In this document: positions 1 to 7,830 of the stretch, in pieces
Layout of the letters: each line of letters begins with the position of its first letter
How positions within the stretch are numbered: the first letter of the stretch is position 1
Assembly: GCA_051649785.1 (NCBI GenBank)
Contig: JBOFHT010000012.1
Coordinates: forward strand, 1-24,299
From: JBOFHT01 sp051649785
Lineage (GTDB): Archaea > Methanobacteriota > Methanobacteria > Methanobacteriales > Methanobacteriaceae
Reading direction: 5' to 3'
Length of the DNA: 24,299 nucleotides
Made by a program: the position numbers and the translations under genes
The notes under the pieces: generated by a model
Seen by the model: only the letters and a program-made list of their open reading frames with translations
Databases searched by the model: none
Told to the model about the DNA's origin: nothing

Positions 1-573
1 CTACAATTATTTATATTTTCCTAATTAGGGATTAATTAAAGATTATTATAAAAAAATATAAATATGATGACATTTTTAGAGCAATATACTCCTAAAACAG
101 TAATATTAAAGAAAGCTATATATGGGATAATATTTTCAAAACAATATTACAATGTTAGAATAATAGTTTAAATAATATATAAATTTAAATAAAAACACAA
201 AAATACCCATGTATATAAATACCAAAAAATACATAGTTATACAGTGTATAGATTATTTAATTGAGGTATGAATAAATTATTTTTAAATAATTATGATTTT
301 AATAATGAATTTTATGGAATTTATATAATTTTAAGCTAATTATAAGTCTAACTATAATGTTAAAATGATAAAATAAGATTATATTAAGTATAATTTGTTA
401 AGTTGTACTTAAAAATTAAAATAAGTCATATCAATACAATAAATAGGAATACAAGAATAATATACACTGAAAAGACAGTCAGTGCATTGAATTAGTAAAA
501 TATATAAATAAGTGCAAAAAATGCAAAAATGCAATAAATACAATTAATAACAAATTCAAAAAAGGGAGATTAT
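1..573. other. Long AT-rich intergenic region, no gene seen
   Basis: This stretch contains only very short open frames; the longest plus-strand one I examined (64-171, 35 codons) has no ribosome binding site and no recognisable product. No tRNA or rRNA fold was seen. The right end holds the candidate promoter and operator elements for the helicase. The left end is cut by the window, so part of it may belong to a gene outside. Confidence 0.5.
465..508 (+). promoter_or_regulatory. Candidate promoter and operator of the helicase gene
   Basis: A TATA-like box (TATATAAATA, 501-510) lies about 65 bases before the helicase start. Directly upstream is a short inverted repeat, CACTGA (465-470) and TCAGTG (479-484). 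Between the TATA box and the start are three spaced copies of TGCAA (513, 522, 530), which would fall in the 5' leader. The ribosome binding site GGGAGAT ends four bases before the ATG at 574. Other AT-rich TATA-like stretches (near 172 and 211) mean a longer leader is also possible. The promoter call rests on the archaeal TATA pattern alone. Confidence 0.4.
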
Positions 574-1863
574 ATGACAAATTTATCATTTGAAGAATTA
601 AAATTATCAAAAGAAATTAAAAAAGCAATTGACAAACTTGGTTTTGAAGAAGCAACCCCTATACAATCATTAGCTATTCCAGTAGCTTTAACTGGAGCAG
701 ATATAGTTGGGCAAGCACAAACTGGAACTGGAAAAACATTAGCATTTGGTGTTCCAACATTAGAGAAAATATATGTAAAAGACAGAAGTCCACAAGCTAT
801 TATATTATGTCCTACACGTGAGTTAGCTCTTCAAGTAGCTGAAGAAATTGGAAAATTAAGTGAATTTATGCCTAAATTACACGTACTTCCAGTTTATGGT
901 GGACAACCCATAGGAAGACAAATTAGAGCATTGAAAAAAGGAGTACATATAATTATTGGAACTCCTGGACGTGTTTTAGACCATATTGAAAGAAGAACTC
1001 TTGATTTAAGTGGAATTGAAACAGTAGTATTAGATGAAGCAGATGAAATGTTAGATATGGGTTTTAGAGATGATATTGAAAAAATATTAAGACATACCTC
1101 TAAAGGAAGACAAACATTACTATTTTCAGCTACAATAGATAAAAATGTTAAAAAATTAACTAGTAAATATCAAAAAGATCCTAAATTCTTAAAAGTAGCT
1201 CATCAACACATTACTGTTCCCGAAATAGAACAAATATACTTTGAAGTAAAAGAAAAAATGAAATTAGAGCTATTGTCTAGATTATTAGATATTTATGACA
1301 TAAACTTATCATTAGTATTTTGTAACACTAAAAGGCGTGTAGATCGTTTAGTAAGAGACCTTAAAAATAGAGGTTATGATGTAAGCGGTATCCATGGTGA
1401 TTTAAGCCAAAATAAAAGAGATAGTGTAATGAATGCTTACAGAAAAGGTAAAATTGATATTTTAGTAGCTACTGATGTTGCAGCAAGAGGTATTGATGTT
1501 CCTGATGTTGAAGCTGTATTTAACTATGATGTACCAAGTGATAATGAATACTATGTTCACAGAATTGGTAGAACTGGTAGAGCTGGAAAATCTGGTCATG
1601 CATTTACATTTGTAGCTGGTAAAGATGTCTATAAATTAAGAGACATCATGAGATTTACTAAAACTAAAATAAAACAACAAAAAGTTCCATCAATGGAAGA
1701 AATGAATAAAGCAAAAGCTAATGTAACATTAGATACTGTTAAAAAGACTATTGATAATGGTAAAATTACCCAAGAAACACACACCGTTGAATCATTAGTA
1801 GAAGTGGGATATAATTCTATCGATATTGCAGCTGCTTTATTAAAGCTTTTAAATGAAAAATAA
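574..1863 (+). CDS. DEAD-box ATP-dependent RNA helicase
   Basis: This is a complete 429-residue DEAD-box helicase that would unwind RNA duplexes using ATP in the cytoplasm. All core motifs are visible in order: Q motif GFEEATPIQ (about 23-31), Walker A AQTGTGKT (48-55), PTREL (80-84), TPGR (130-133), DEAD (154-157), SAT (185-187), then in the second RecA-like domain HGDLSQ, ATDVAARGIDVP and HRIGRTGR. A short C-terminal tail of about 75 residues follows the helicase core, with no RGG-rich or zinc extension. The start is supported by GGGAGAT four bases upstream. The gene stands alone on the plus strand and converges on the Msr gene. By analogy with archaeal and bacterial DeaD/CsdA proteins a cold or RNA-decay role is plausible, but the sequence does not show which. 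Confidence 0.95.
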   Translation: MTNLSFEELKLSKEIKKAIDKLGFEEATPIQSLAIPVALTGADIVGQAQTGTGKTLAFGVPTLEKIYVKDRSPQAIILCPTRELALQVAEEIGKLSEFMPKLHVLPVYGGQPIGRQIRALKKGVHIIIGTPGRVLDHIERRTLDLSGIETVVLDEADEMLDMGFRDDIEKILRHTSKGRQTLLFSATIDKNVKKLTSKYQKDPKFLKVAHQHITVPEIEQIYFEVKEKMKLELLSRLLDIYDINLSLVFCNTKRRVDRLVRDLKNRGYDVSGIHGDLSQNKRDSVMNAYRKGKIDILVATDVAARGIDVPDVEAVFNYDVPSDNEYYVHRIGRTGRAGKSGHAFTFVAGKDVYKLRDIMRFTKTKIKQQKVPSMEEMNKAKANVTLDTVKKTIDNGKITQETHTVESLVEVGYNSIDIAAALLKLLNEK

Positions 1864-1877
1864 ATTTAAATAAATTT

Positions 1878-1906
1878 AAATTAGTTATTTTTAAATACTA
1901 ATTTTT
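1878..1906 (+). terminator. Putative bidirectional terminator between convergent genes
   Basis: Just past the helicase stop is an 8-bp stem, AAATTAGT (1878-1885) and ACTAATTT (1897-1904), followed by T-rich sequence on the plus strand. The run of A at 1911-1919 reads as a T tract on the minus strand, so transcripts from the Msr gene could end here too. Archaeal termination depends mainly on T tracts, so the hairpin may be incidental. Confidence 0.4.
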
Positions 1907-1931
1907 ATTTAAAAAAAAATTAAAAATTAAA

Positions 1932-2819
1932 TTAAAACCTCTTTTGAGGAATGTGGCAATATGGAACTTGACCATTTTTACCATAATAATTTTGATGATA
2001 TTCTTCAGCTTTGTAGAATGTCATTGCTTTTTCTATTTTTGTTTTGACATCAAAACCTTTATTTTTAAGAATTTCAACTAGGTTCTCACTAATTTCTTTT
2101 TGATTAGAATTTGTATAAAATATTTGAGAACGGTATTGATGTCCAAAATCAGGACCTTGCCTATTTTCTTGACAAGGATCATGAATTTCAAAAAATAGCT
2201 TAGCTAATAATTCATAATCCACTTTTTGAGGATTATAAACAATTTTTACAACTTCGATTTCTCCAGTATTATTGTAACAAACATCATTATAGCTAGGATT
2301 ATCTCTTTTTCCCCCCATAAAACCAGATTCTACAGAAATAACTCCTTCTTGTTTTTTAAAATAATATTCTACACCCCAAAAACATCCTCCTCCAAAGTAA
2401 ACAGTTTTATTATCATCCTGCTCATTATTATCAATACTCCTATCAGCACTAATATCAGTATCATTTTTACCTTCTTTAAAATCAAGAGATATTGAATTTA
2501 CACAATGACGAGTATTTTTAGGAGTTAAATTCTCACCTTTAAAAACATGCCCTAAATGAGCATTACAATTATTACAAAGAATTTCAGTTCTAGATCCATC
2601 TGCATCAACTATTTTCTTAATAGCTTCGGGAATCTCATCATCAAAAGCAGGCCAACCACAACTAGATTGGAATTTATCACTAGATTTATAAAGAGGAGTT
2701 CCACATTGTTTACAAATATAAGTACCATTAGTAAAATGATTATTATACTTGCCTGTAAAAGGTGCTTCAGTTCCTTTGCTTAATATAACTTCTTTTTCCT
2801 TATCTGTTAATTTTTTCAT
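1932..2819 (-). CDS. msrBA: Fused peptide methionine sulfoxide reductase MsrB-MsrA
   Basis: A two-domain repair enzyme that reduces both stereoisomers of methionine sulfoxide in proteins. Numbering is from the ATG at 2819 (295 residues). The N-terminal MsrB domain (about 1-115) has the zinc pairs CKQC and CNNC and the catalytic cysteine in RHCVNSISL (C106). A hydrophilic Asp/Asn-rich linker (about 117-138) joins it to the MsrA domain (about 139-295), with the signature GGGCFWG (catalytic C146) and the EYHQNY motif near the end. The frame continues five codons upstream to an ATG at 2834, but those residues fit no MsrB N-terminus, so I prefer 2819; neither has a strong ribosome binding site. 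The order B-then-A is the reverse of the PilB arrangement. It is a single gene that converges on the helicase and likely protects an anaerobe during oxygen exposure. Confidence 0.95.
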   Translation of the reverse strand: MKKLTDKEKEVILSKGTEAPFTGKYNNHFTNGTYICKQCGTPLYKSSDKFQSSCGWPAFDDEIPEAIKKIVDADGSRTEILCNNCNAHLGHVFKGENLTPKNTRHCVNSISLDFKEGKNDTDISADRSIDNNEQDDNKTVYFGGGCFWGVEYYFKKQEGVISVESGFMGGKRDNPSYNDVCYNNTGEIEVVKIVYNPQKVDYELLAKLFFEIHDPCQENRQGPDFGHQYRSQIFYTNSNQKEISENLVEILKNKGFDVKTKIEKAMTFYKAEEYHQNYYGKNGQVPYCHIPQKRF

Positions 2820-2949
2820 ATAAAACACAACCATTAAATTTTGAAAATAAATACAAAAATGAAAATGAAAGTAAAAATGAAACTCATAGTAAAGACGAAT
2901 ATGAAAATTAAAATATAAATTAAAATGTAAATAAAAACAAAGCTTAGAG

Positions 2950-3085
2950 TAAGAATAAAAATTGAAAATAAATAGATAAATAAATAGCTAGATAATTAGA
3001 TAAATAATTAGTTAGGTAATTATTTAACTAGAAAATTATTAGCTAAATAACTAACTAAGTAGATAACTAAATAGCTAATTAAATA
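2950..3085. repeat. Degenerate A/T repeat tract (TAG-CTAA-like units)
   Basis: The gap between the regulator and the Msr gene is low complexity. From about 2950 it is built of short imperfect units resembling TAGATAA, TAGCTAA and TAACTAA, ending right at the stop codon of the regulator. To its left, 2850-2945 has repeated AAATGAAAAT-like words. No reading frame or RNA fold stands out. The tract probably acts only as a spacer and contains the promoter of the Msr gene. Confidence 0.5.
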
Positions 3086-3086
3086 G

Positions 3087-3932
3087 CTAACTATGGCCAT
3101 CAACAGTATTATATTTGATTTTTTCGTCGTCAAGGCGTTTAGTAATACTCTTAGTCATACCACCAACAGCTAGAACTAGAACATTTAAACCTTTTTTAGT
3201 AGCTGCAACAGTAGAATGAGGTACTGCAAACTCGATTTCATAAGAAATATTTAATTTATTAGCTACAACATGAGAAATAGTCCCCATAACAGCTATTCTA
3301 TCAAATTTAGAATCTTCACCCCATCTCTTGAGACCAGTTTCATGAATATTTTTTATAATACTAAAATCAGTAGCCCTACTACCTCCTTGATTAATTGTAG
3401 GAAGAGTTATTATGACAACTTGACCTTCAGCTAACTCTATGTTTCCATGAAGGGAACTTAAAGGAACATCATCTCCTTTGGAAACTGTTTCTAAAACTTT
3501 AGCTAGAGCTATATGCTCAGGATTATCAATTATATTATTTTCAGAATTATCATTAATTTTTGCATAAAGTAAACCATTATCCATATACAGAGAAACTTCA
3601 TCTCCCATTCCAATATTTTCAGTAGCTATAGCAGGCCAAATAGACTTATAATAATTCATAATTTCAAGTACATCATCAGCATACTTTTTAAGTATTAAAG
3701 CATCTTTTTTAACTTTATTTAATCCTTTTTGAGTTATTTTATAAGGAGCACGACCATCTTGAGAGCTAATATATCCTTCGTCTACTAGTGCCTTTATATT
3801 TTCACTAACAGCTTGAACAGTAATATCTAAACGCTCAGCTATATCCTTTTGACGTAAATGATACTCATTTTTAGAAACTTCTCCTAAAATTTGAAAATGA
3901 GTCATTTCTCCCCTTTTTTTAAATATTTTCAT
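3087..3932 (-). CDS. Winged-helix transcriptional regulator with a C-terminal ligand-type domain
   Basis: A 281-residue putative DNA-binding regulator. Residues about 8-75 form a MarR/ArsR-like winged helix: FQILGEVS, then DIAERLDITVQAVSENIKALVDEGYI as helix-turn-helix and recognition helix, and a wing around DGRAPYKITQKG. The remaining 200 residues are a conserved-looking alpha/beta domain (GMGDEVSLYMDNGLLYAKI, VVIITLPTINQGG, DRIAVMGTISHVVANKL, GLNVLVLAVGGMTKSI) that I cannot assign with certainty; methanogen genomes carry predicted regulators of this general build. The start at 3932 is supported by GGGGGAT with good spacing. It lies downstream of the DHH gene on the same strand but is separated from it by a hairpin-rich spacer, so it may be transcribed or controlled separately. 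The target and effector are unknown. Confidence 0.8.
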   Translation of the reverse strand: MKIFKKRGEMTHFQILGEVSKNEYHLRQKDIAERLDITVQAVSENIKALVDEGYISSQDGRAPYKITQKGLNKVKKDALILKKYADDVLEIMNYYKSIWPAIATENIGMGDEVSLYMDNGLLYAKINDNSENNIIDNPEHIALAKVLETVSKGDDVPLSSLHGNIELAEGQVVIITLPTINQGGSRATDFSIIKNIHETGLKRWGEDSKFDRIAVMGTISHVVANKLNISYEIEFAVPHSTVAATKKGLNVLVLAVGGMTKSITKRLDDEKIKYNTVDGHS

Positions 3933-3960
3933 ATTAATCCCCCAAATTTTTTAGAAAAAA

Positions 3961-4100
3961 GCCCTGAAAAATCTTAGCAAATCAAAGATTTTCTAATGCT
4001 TCGATTTTTCGGGCTGAGAAACCCAAAGGGTTTCGAGAAAGTCAAATCTTTAATTTGCCATTCATAGGAAATCCATAGGATTTTCTGAAGTTTGATCAAA
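3961..4100 (-). ncRNA. Hairpin cluster (structured leader, small RNA or terminator)
   Basis: This spacer is richer in G+C than its surroundings and packed with inverted repeats. Seen on the plus strand: 3961-3973 pairs with 4003-4014 (GCCC-GAAAAATC type, one bulge), with an AAATC/GATTT hairpin inside; GAAACCC (4018-4024) pairs perfectly with GGGTTTC (4028-4034) over a three-base loop; CAAAT (4043-4047) with ATTTG (4053-4057); AGGAAATCC (4066-4074) with GGATTTTCT (4078-4086) over a three-base loop; and TTTGATCAAA (4091-4100) is a palindrome. On the minus strand the largest stem is followed by TTTTTT, as in an intrinsic terminator. It follows the DHH gene and precedes the regulator gene. The class is not known to me. 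Confidence 0.45.
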
Positions 4101-4108
4101 AAATCCAC

Positions 4109-5515
4109 CTATAACACCCCATTTAAACTATTATTAAACAATGAAAGAAACTCATCTTTAACATCAGCAGGAATATAAGCCCCACAAGCAACAGAATGGC
4201 CTCCACCATTACCTCCAACTTTAGCTGAAATTTTTCTAATAATCTCACCAAAATGAATTCCATCATAAGCTAAAAGACGTGAACAACGTAACGAAACCTT
4301 TAAACCTTCATCTTCATCACTAATTTGAGTAAACCCAATCATAGGTTTTTTCCAATCCCCATAGCTTAATATCATTCCAGCTAAAGTCCCAACAACAGTA
4401 CTTTTTATACCATCTCCATCAAAATACTGAAGATTATCCATTTGTTCAATCATATCACTTTCTTGAATTTTATGGATTTGTTGAGCTAAGTATCGGCGAT
4501 GGTCTTTTGAAACAAGTTCTAATTCATCAAGTGCCGTAGTTCTATTTCCTTTAAGAATTTCTAATCCTAAATCTGTTTTATTATTACGGCTACAGGCATT
4601 CATAGCTGTAGAGAATTCAGAAGCATCTCTTAAAAAAGTATGAGGTTCCTCCATTAAAAATTCATAAGAGTCAGCAGCAACTAACTTAGGAACATATTTA
4701 ATATATTTTTGTGGAACTTCTTTAGATAACATTTGAACAAGTGCTGAAAAGAGTTTTCCTTTTTCTCCATTATCTAAGTCACTTAGAGTTCGATTCATAT
4801 TACCATTTTTACGAGGAATACCTAAATCCTTCATTAAAGCAATAGCTTCTGTTTTATTATTAGTAATAGGTAAATTAACATCACTAAAATAAGATAAAGC
4901 TACAAATAAAGGACGAGTTTGCCTACCATAAAGAGATAAGTCTGGAAAAGAATGAACATATCCTTGTTCAATACTATCATTTAAAATAATTTGATTTAAG
5001 CCTTCTAATTTACCATTTTTACTGTTTTGCATGTCTCCAACAGAAGCTAAAACACCAATCCAACTTAAATCTTTAAACCCAAATTCTTTAGCTAAAAAAT
5101 AGCTCATTCCTCCCCCAGAAACATAATGGGAACCATCAATACCATAATAATGAGGATTTATTTCTAAAAATTTATAATCAACGGTATTTCTATATCCAAT
5201 ATCGCGAATAGGTGGGTGATGATCAAGTATTATAATTTTAGAAGATTTTTTAGCTAGTTTATCTACATTTTGCCCAGAACCTAAATCTGAGAAAATAGTT
5301 AATTCATTAGTAATTTCTAAATTTTCTAACTGATCCAAACTAACAAATTCTGCACTATGTTCCTTTCCAAGGCGATCTAAAATAGTTGATAAAATAGCTC
5401 CTGCAGATATTCCATCACAGTCAATATGACTATAAATTTTAATATCTTCAGAGTCTTCAACTAGATTTTTAGCTTTTTTTAAGCTTTCCTGCATTTTTAA
5501 AGGAATCTCATTCAT
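4109..5515 (-). CDS. Archaeal RecJ-like DHH family phosphoesterase/nuclease
   Basis: A 468-residue DHH-superfamily protein, of the type known in archaea as RecJ-like or GINS-associated nuclease. Visible motifs: SHIDCDGIS (29-37, metal-binding aspartates D32 and D34), SDLGSG (76-81), the hallmark DHH (98-100) in IILDHHPP, a GGGMSYFLAKEF segment, and the DHHA1 domain glycine motif GGNGGGHSVACG near residues 434-445. Family members remove nucleotides from single-stranded DNA or RNA ends, and in other archaea they associate with the replicative helicase through GINS; whether this one does cannot be read from the sequence. The start used has a weak GTGA ribosome binding site; M8 is an alternative. 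It follows SRP19 on the same strand by 42 bases, so the two are probably co-transcribed. Confidence 0.9.
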   Translation of the reverse strand: MNEIPLKMQESLKKAKNLVEDSEDIKIYSHIDCDGISAGAILSTILDRLGKEHSAEFVSLDQLENLEITNELTIFSDLGSGQNVDKLAKKSSKIIILDHHPPIRDIGYRNTVDYKFLEINPHYYGIDGSHYVSGGGMSYFLAKEFGFKDLSWIGVLASVGDMQNSKNGKLEGLNQIILNDSIEQGYVHSFPDLSLYGRQTRPLFVALSYFSDVNLPITNNKTEAIALMKDLGIPRKNGNMNRTLSDLDNGEKGKLFSALVQMLSKEVPQKYIKYVPKLVAADSYEFLMEEPHTFLRDASEFSTAMNACSRNNKTDLGLEILKGNRTTALDELELVSKDHRRYLAQQIHKIQESDMIEQMDNLQYFDGDGIKSTVVGTLAGMILSYGDWKKPMIGFTQISDEDEGLKVSLRCSRLLAYDGIHFGEIIRKISAKVGGNGGGHSVACGAYIPADVKDEFLSLFNNSLNGVL

Positions 5516-5557
5516 AATTTCACATTTAATATTGATTTTTCCATATTAATATTATAA

Positions 5558-5833
5558 CTAATTTCGTAATTCTTTAATTATAGAACTAATATTAATTAAA
5601 AGTTCTCTTTTAGAAATATTTTCACGTTCTACAATAATACGACCTTTAGTTTCAAACCATAGCCCTGGATATTTCTTATCCTTTTCAACAATAGGATTTA
5701 GTTTTAATTTAGTAGCCGCCTTTGATATTTCACTAATTTTAGGCTCTTTAACTCCATTATCCAGAGATATTTTACGACCTTCCCCTTGACTTCGTGTAGA
5801 ATCAATATAAACTGGCCAAATTACAGTTTCCAT
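5558..5833 (-). CDS. srp19: Signal recognition particle 19 kDa protein SRP19
   Basis: A 91-residue protein of the usual archaeal SRP19 size. It binds the tips of two helices of the SRP RNA and prepares the RNA for SRP54, for targeting of membrane and secreted proteins. The recognisable features are the N-terminal WPVYIDSTRSQGEGRKI segment (6-22), the middle PKISEISKAATKLKLNP (30-46), and the basic GRIIVE plus KRELLINISSIIKELRN C-terminus. The start is supported by AAAGGGAG upstream. It precedes the RecJ-like gene with a short gap, suggesting a two-gene unit. Upstream (5840-5900) is ATT-rich spacer separating it from hemD. Confidence 0.93.
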   Translation of the reverse strand: METVIWPVYIDSTRSQGEGRKISLDNGVKEPKISEISKAATKLKLNPIVEKDKKYPGLWFETKGRIIVERENISKRELLINISSIIKELRN

Positions 5834-5965
5834 TATAAAACTCCCTTTAAAATTATAATAGTTATTATTATTATTATAGTTATTATTATTGTTAACCTTG
5901 ATAATGTTATTAGAATTATAAGGTTATTTTAGATTATTCATATTATAGACATTAAACTAGATAAA

Positions 5966-6922
5966 TTACAAATTATAAAACAAAGTATCCATCATATCCT
6001 TAACAGTGTAATTTTCAGGAGCTATTGATTTTACATTAAATTCATTAAGTGCATTTTGAGTTATAGGGCCAATAGCTACAGTTAAAACATCTTCAGACAA
6101 TGCTTTAACTAAATCATCTTTTTTATTATCTGCAACAACTTTAAAAAAGTTTTTAACAGTTAGAGGACTTGTAAATGTAATAGCATCAATTGAATCGAAT
6201 TTAAACCCTTCACTACAACTTTCACATGTATTGACATCATCATACTCATATTTATAATCATTATCCGCCAGTATCATTTCAATTAAAAGTTCGATTCGGA
6301 CTGTATCTAATGGAAATATAGATTTATAAGCTTCAATTACTTTAACATTTGCACCCATATCTTTTAAACCATTAGGAAGTATTTTACGAGCATCCAATGT
6401 ACGAGGTAGTGCAATTAATTTATCTTTTAAATCGTAACCTCTGAATGAATCTAATAATCCTTCGGCAACATAACTATCTGGAACAAATTCAATATCAAAT
6501 CCTTTTGAAATAGCTATCTCTTTAGTTTTAGGACCAATAGCAGCTATTTTACAATTATTGCTATTATTATTGTTATTATTATTGTTGCCGTTATCATTAG
6601 TAGCATTACTACTATTAATACTACTATTAGAGTAATGAATATTATTTTCACCATTAGTGTGATTTTTAATCTCATTGGCAAATCTAGGCCAATATTTTGA
6701 TATTGCTTCAATTGAACTAGGTGATGTGAAAACAATCCAATCCCATTTATCTTTTAAATCATACAATTTTTTCAGTGATTTTTTAGGGGCTATTTCTAAT
6801 TCTAAAGTAGGAGCTACAAATGCTTTTGCACCATATGACTCAATAATATCTATAGCTTCCTGTGACCTATCACTTGGACGTGTAATAGCTATAACTTTAT
6901 TTTTATAAGAATTTGAAGTCAT
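5966..6922 (-). CDS. hemD: Uroporphyrinogen-III synthase
   Basis: HemD closes hydroxymethylbilane to uroporphyrinogen III, the last common precursor of F430, siroheme and corrinoids. The 318-residue protein starts with the typical VIAITRPSDRSQEAIDIIESYGAKAFVAPTLEL, followed by WDWIVFTSPSSIEAI (60-74), IAAIGPKTKEIAISKGFDIEFVPDSYVAEGLLD, and in the second half DAITFTSPLTVKNFF and VAIGPITQNAL. It is longer than the usual 240-260 residues because of an Asn/Ser-rich insertion at about 85-123, encoded by an ATT/GTT trinucleotide tract, and a second acidic insertion at about 218-240. Both would sit in surface loops. GGAG lies eight bases before the ATG. It lies downstream of the uroporphyrinogen methyltransferase gene on the same strand, which fits its role. 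Confidence 0.93.
   Translation of the reverse strand: MTSNSYKNKVIAITRPSDRSQEAIDIIESYGAKAFVAPTLELEIAPKKSLKKLYDLKDKWDWIVFTSPSSIEAISKYWPRFANEIKNHTNGENNIHYSNSSINSSNATNDNGNNNNNNNNSNNCKIAAIGPKTKEIAISKGFDIEFVPDSYVAEGLLDSFRGYDLKDKLIALPRTLDARKILPNGLKDMGANVKVIEAYKSIFPLDTVRIELLIEMILADNDYKYEYDDVNTCESCSEGFKFDSIDAITFTSPLTVKNFFKVVADNKKDDLVKALSEDVLTVAIGPITQNALNEFNVKSIAPENYTVKDMMDTLFYNL
6553..6670. repeat. Trinucleotide (ATT) tract inside hemD coding an Asn run
   Basis: Within hemD the plus strand shows runs of ATT, GTT and ACT triplets (densest about 6555-6615), read on the minus strand as AAT/AAC codons. The longest Asn run is eight residues, in a segment of Asn, Ser, Thr and Gly. The unit keeps the reading frame, so length changes would alter only the loop. 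Confidence 0.7.
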
Positions 6923-7041
6923 TAAAAAGTCTCCTTTTAGAGTATATCCTTAAAAGATAAGATTTACATATATATTCAAATTTATATTGTTATTATTGTT
7001 ATTAATATTCTTAGTGTTATTGTTACTATGATATCTTTGTG

Positions 7042-7812
7042 TTATTTATTGTTATCTTTAATATTATCTTTAAATTTCTTTATTTCTTTGAAAATATTAA
7101 TTACATTGCCTACAATTAAAATTGCAGGAGTGTTTATATTTTTATCAGCAATGTCTCCTAATGTTCCAAATATAACACGCTCATTAGGAAGTGTTCCATT
7201 TTCAATTACACAAGCAGGAGTACTAGCATCCCTATATTTCATCATTTTAGTAGTATTTTCTTTAATTTTACCAATACCCATTAAAACAATAATAGTATCT
7301 GCAGTATAGTCCCATTTAACCTGTTCTTTACTTTTAGTAGGATCTTCATGACCAGTGACTGCAGTAAATGAAGTAGCTACAGCCCTATGAGTTACAGGAA
7401 GTCCTAAACTAGTTGGAACACCAATAGCTGAAGTAACACCTGGAATAATTTCAAAGTTAATATTTTCCTTAATTAAGTCCAATATTTCTTCTCCACCTCT
7501 TCCAAAGACAAATGGGTCACCACCTTTTAAACGAACAATAACCCCATTACCATTATCTTTAGTATTACTTTCATGGGCAATTAGAGTTTTTGCTTCACTA
7601 ATAATAATCTTATTAATTTCTTCTTGGCTTTTATAGTGTTCTCCAGCTTTTTTACCAACATAAATTAACTTAGCATCTTTTGCATGCTGAAGAATTTCTT
7701 CATTAGCCAATCTATCATAAATAACAACATCCGCTTGATTTAATGCCTTAACTGCCTTTAAAGTTATTAAATCAATATCTCCTGGGCCAGCACCAACTAA
7801 ATAAACTACCAT
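7042..7812 (-). CDS. cobA: Uroporphyrinogen-III C-methyltransferase (SumT)
   Basis: This enzyme transfers two methyl groups from S-adenosylmethionine to uroporphyrinogen III, giving precorrin-2 for F430 and corrinoid synthesis. From the ATG at 7812 it has 256 residues, the normal size of a stand-alone SumT. Motifs seen: VGAGPGDIDLITLKA at the N-terminus, ADVVIYDRLAN, VIVRLKGGDPFVFGRGGEE, the VIPGVTSAIGVPTSLGLPVTHR segment, TIIVLMGIGKI, and the C-terminal PAILIVGNVI. An in-frame GTG two codons earlier (7818) overlaps the GGTGTG that serves as ribosome binding site, so I prefer ATG. The gene lies 19 bases after purQ on the same strand and 119 bases before hemD; it makes the substrate-product pair with hemD. 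A C-terminal Lys/Asn-rich tail follows the domain. Confidence 0.94.
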   Translation of the reverse strand: MVVYLVGAGPGDIDLITLKAVKALNQADVVIYDRLANEEILQHAKDAKLIYVGKKAGEHYKSQEEINKIIISEAKTLIAHESNTKDNGNGVIVRLKGGDPFVFGRGGEEILDLIKENINFEIIPGVTSAIGVPTSLGLPVTHRAVATSFTAVTGHEDPTKSKEQVKWDYTADTIIVLMGIGKIKENTTKMMKYRDASTPACVIENGTLPNERVIFGTLGDIADKNINTPAILIVGNVINIFKEIKKFKDNIKDNNK

Positions 7813-7830
7813 TTTCACACACCAATTACT

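Noticed and set aside
64..171. 35-codon plus-strand frame starting with ATGATG, also resembling a box C sequence
   Set aside because: No ribosome binding site, no recognisable product, and no matching D box for a C/D RNA.
7028..7309. Plus-strand frame opposite the SumT gene
   Set aside because: It overlaps a clear enzyme gene on the other strand and has no homologous features of its own.
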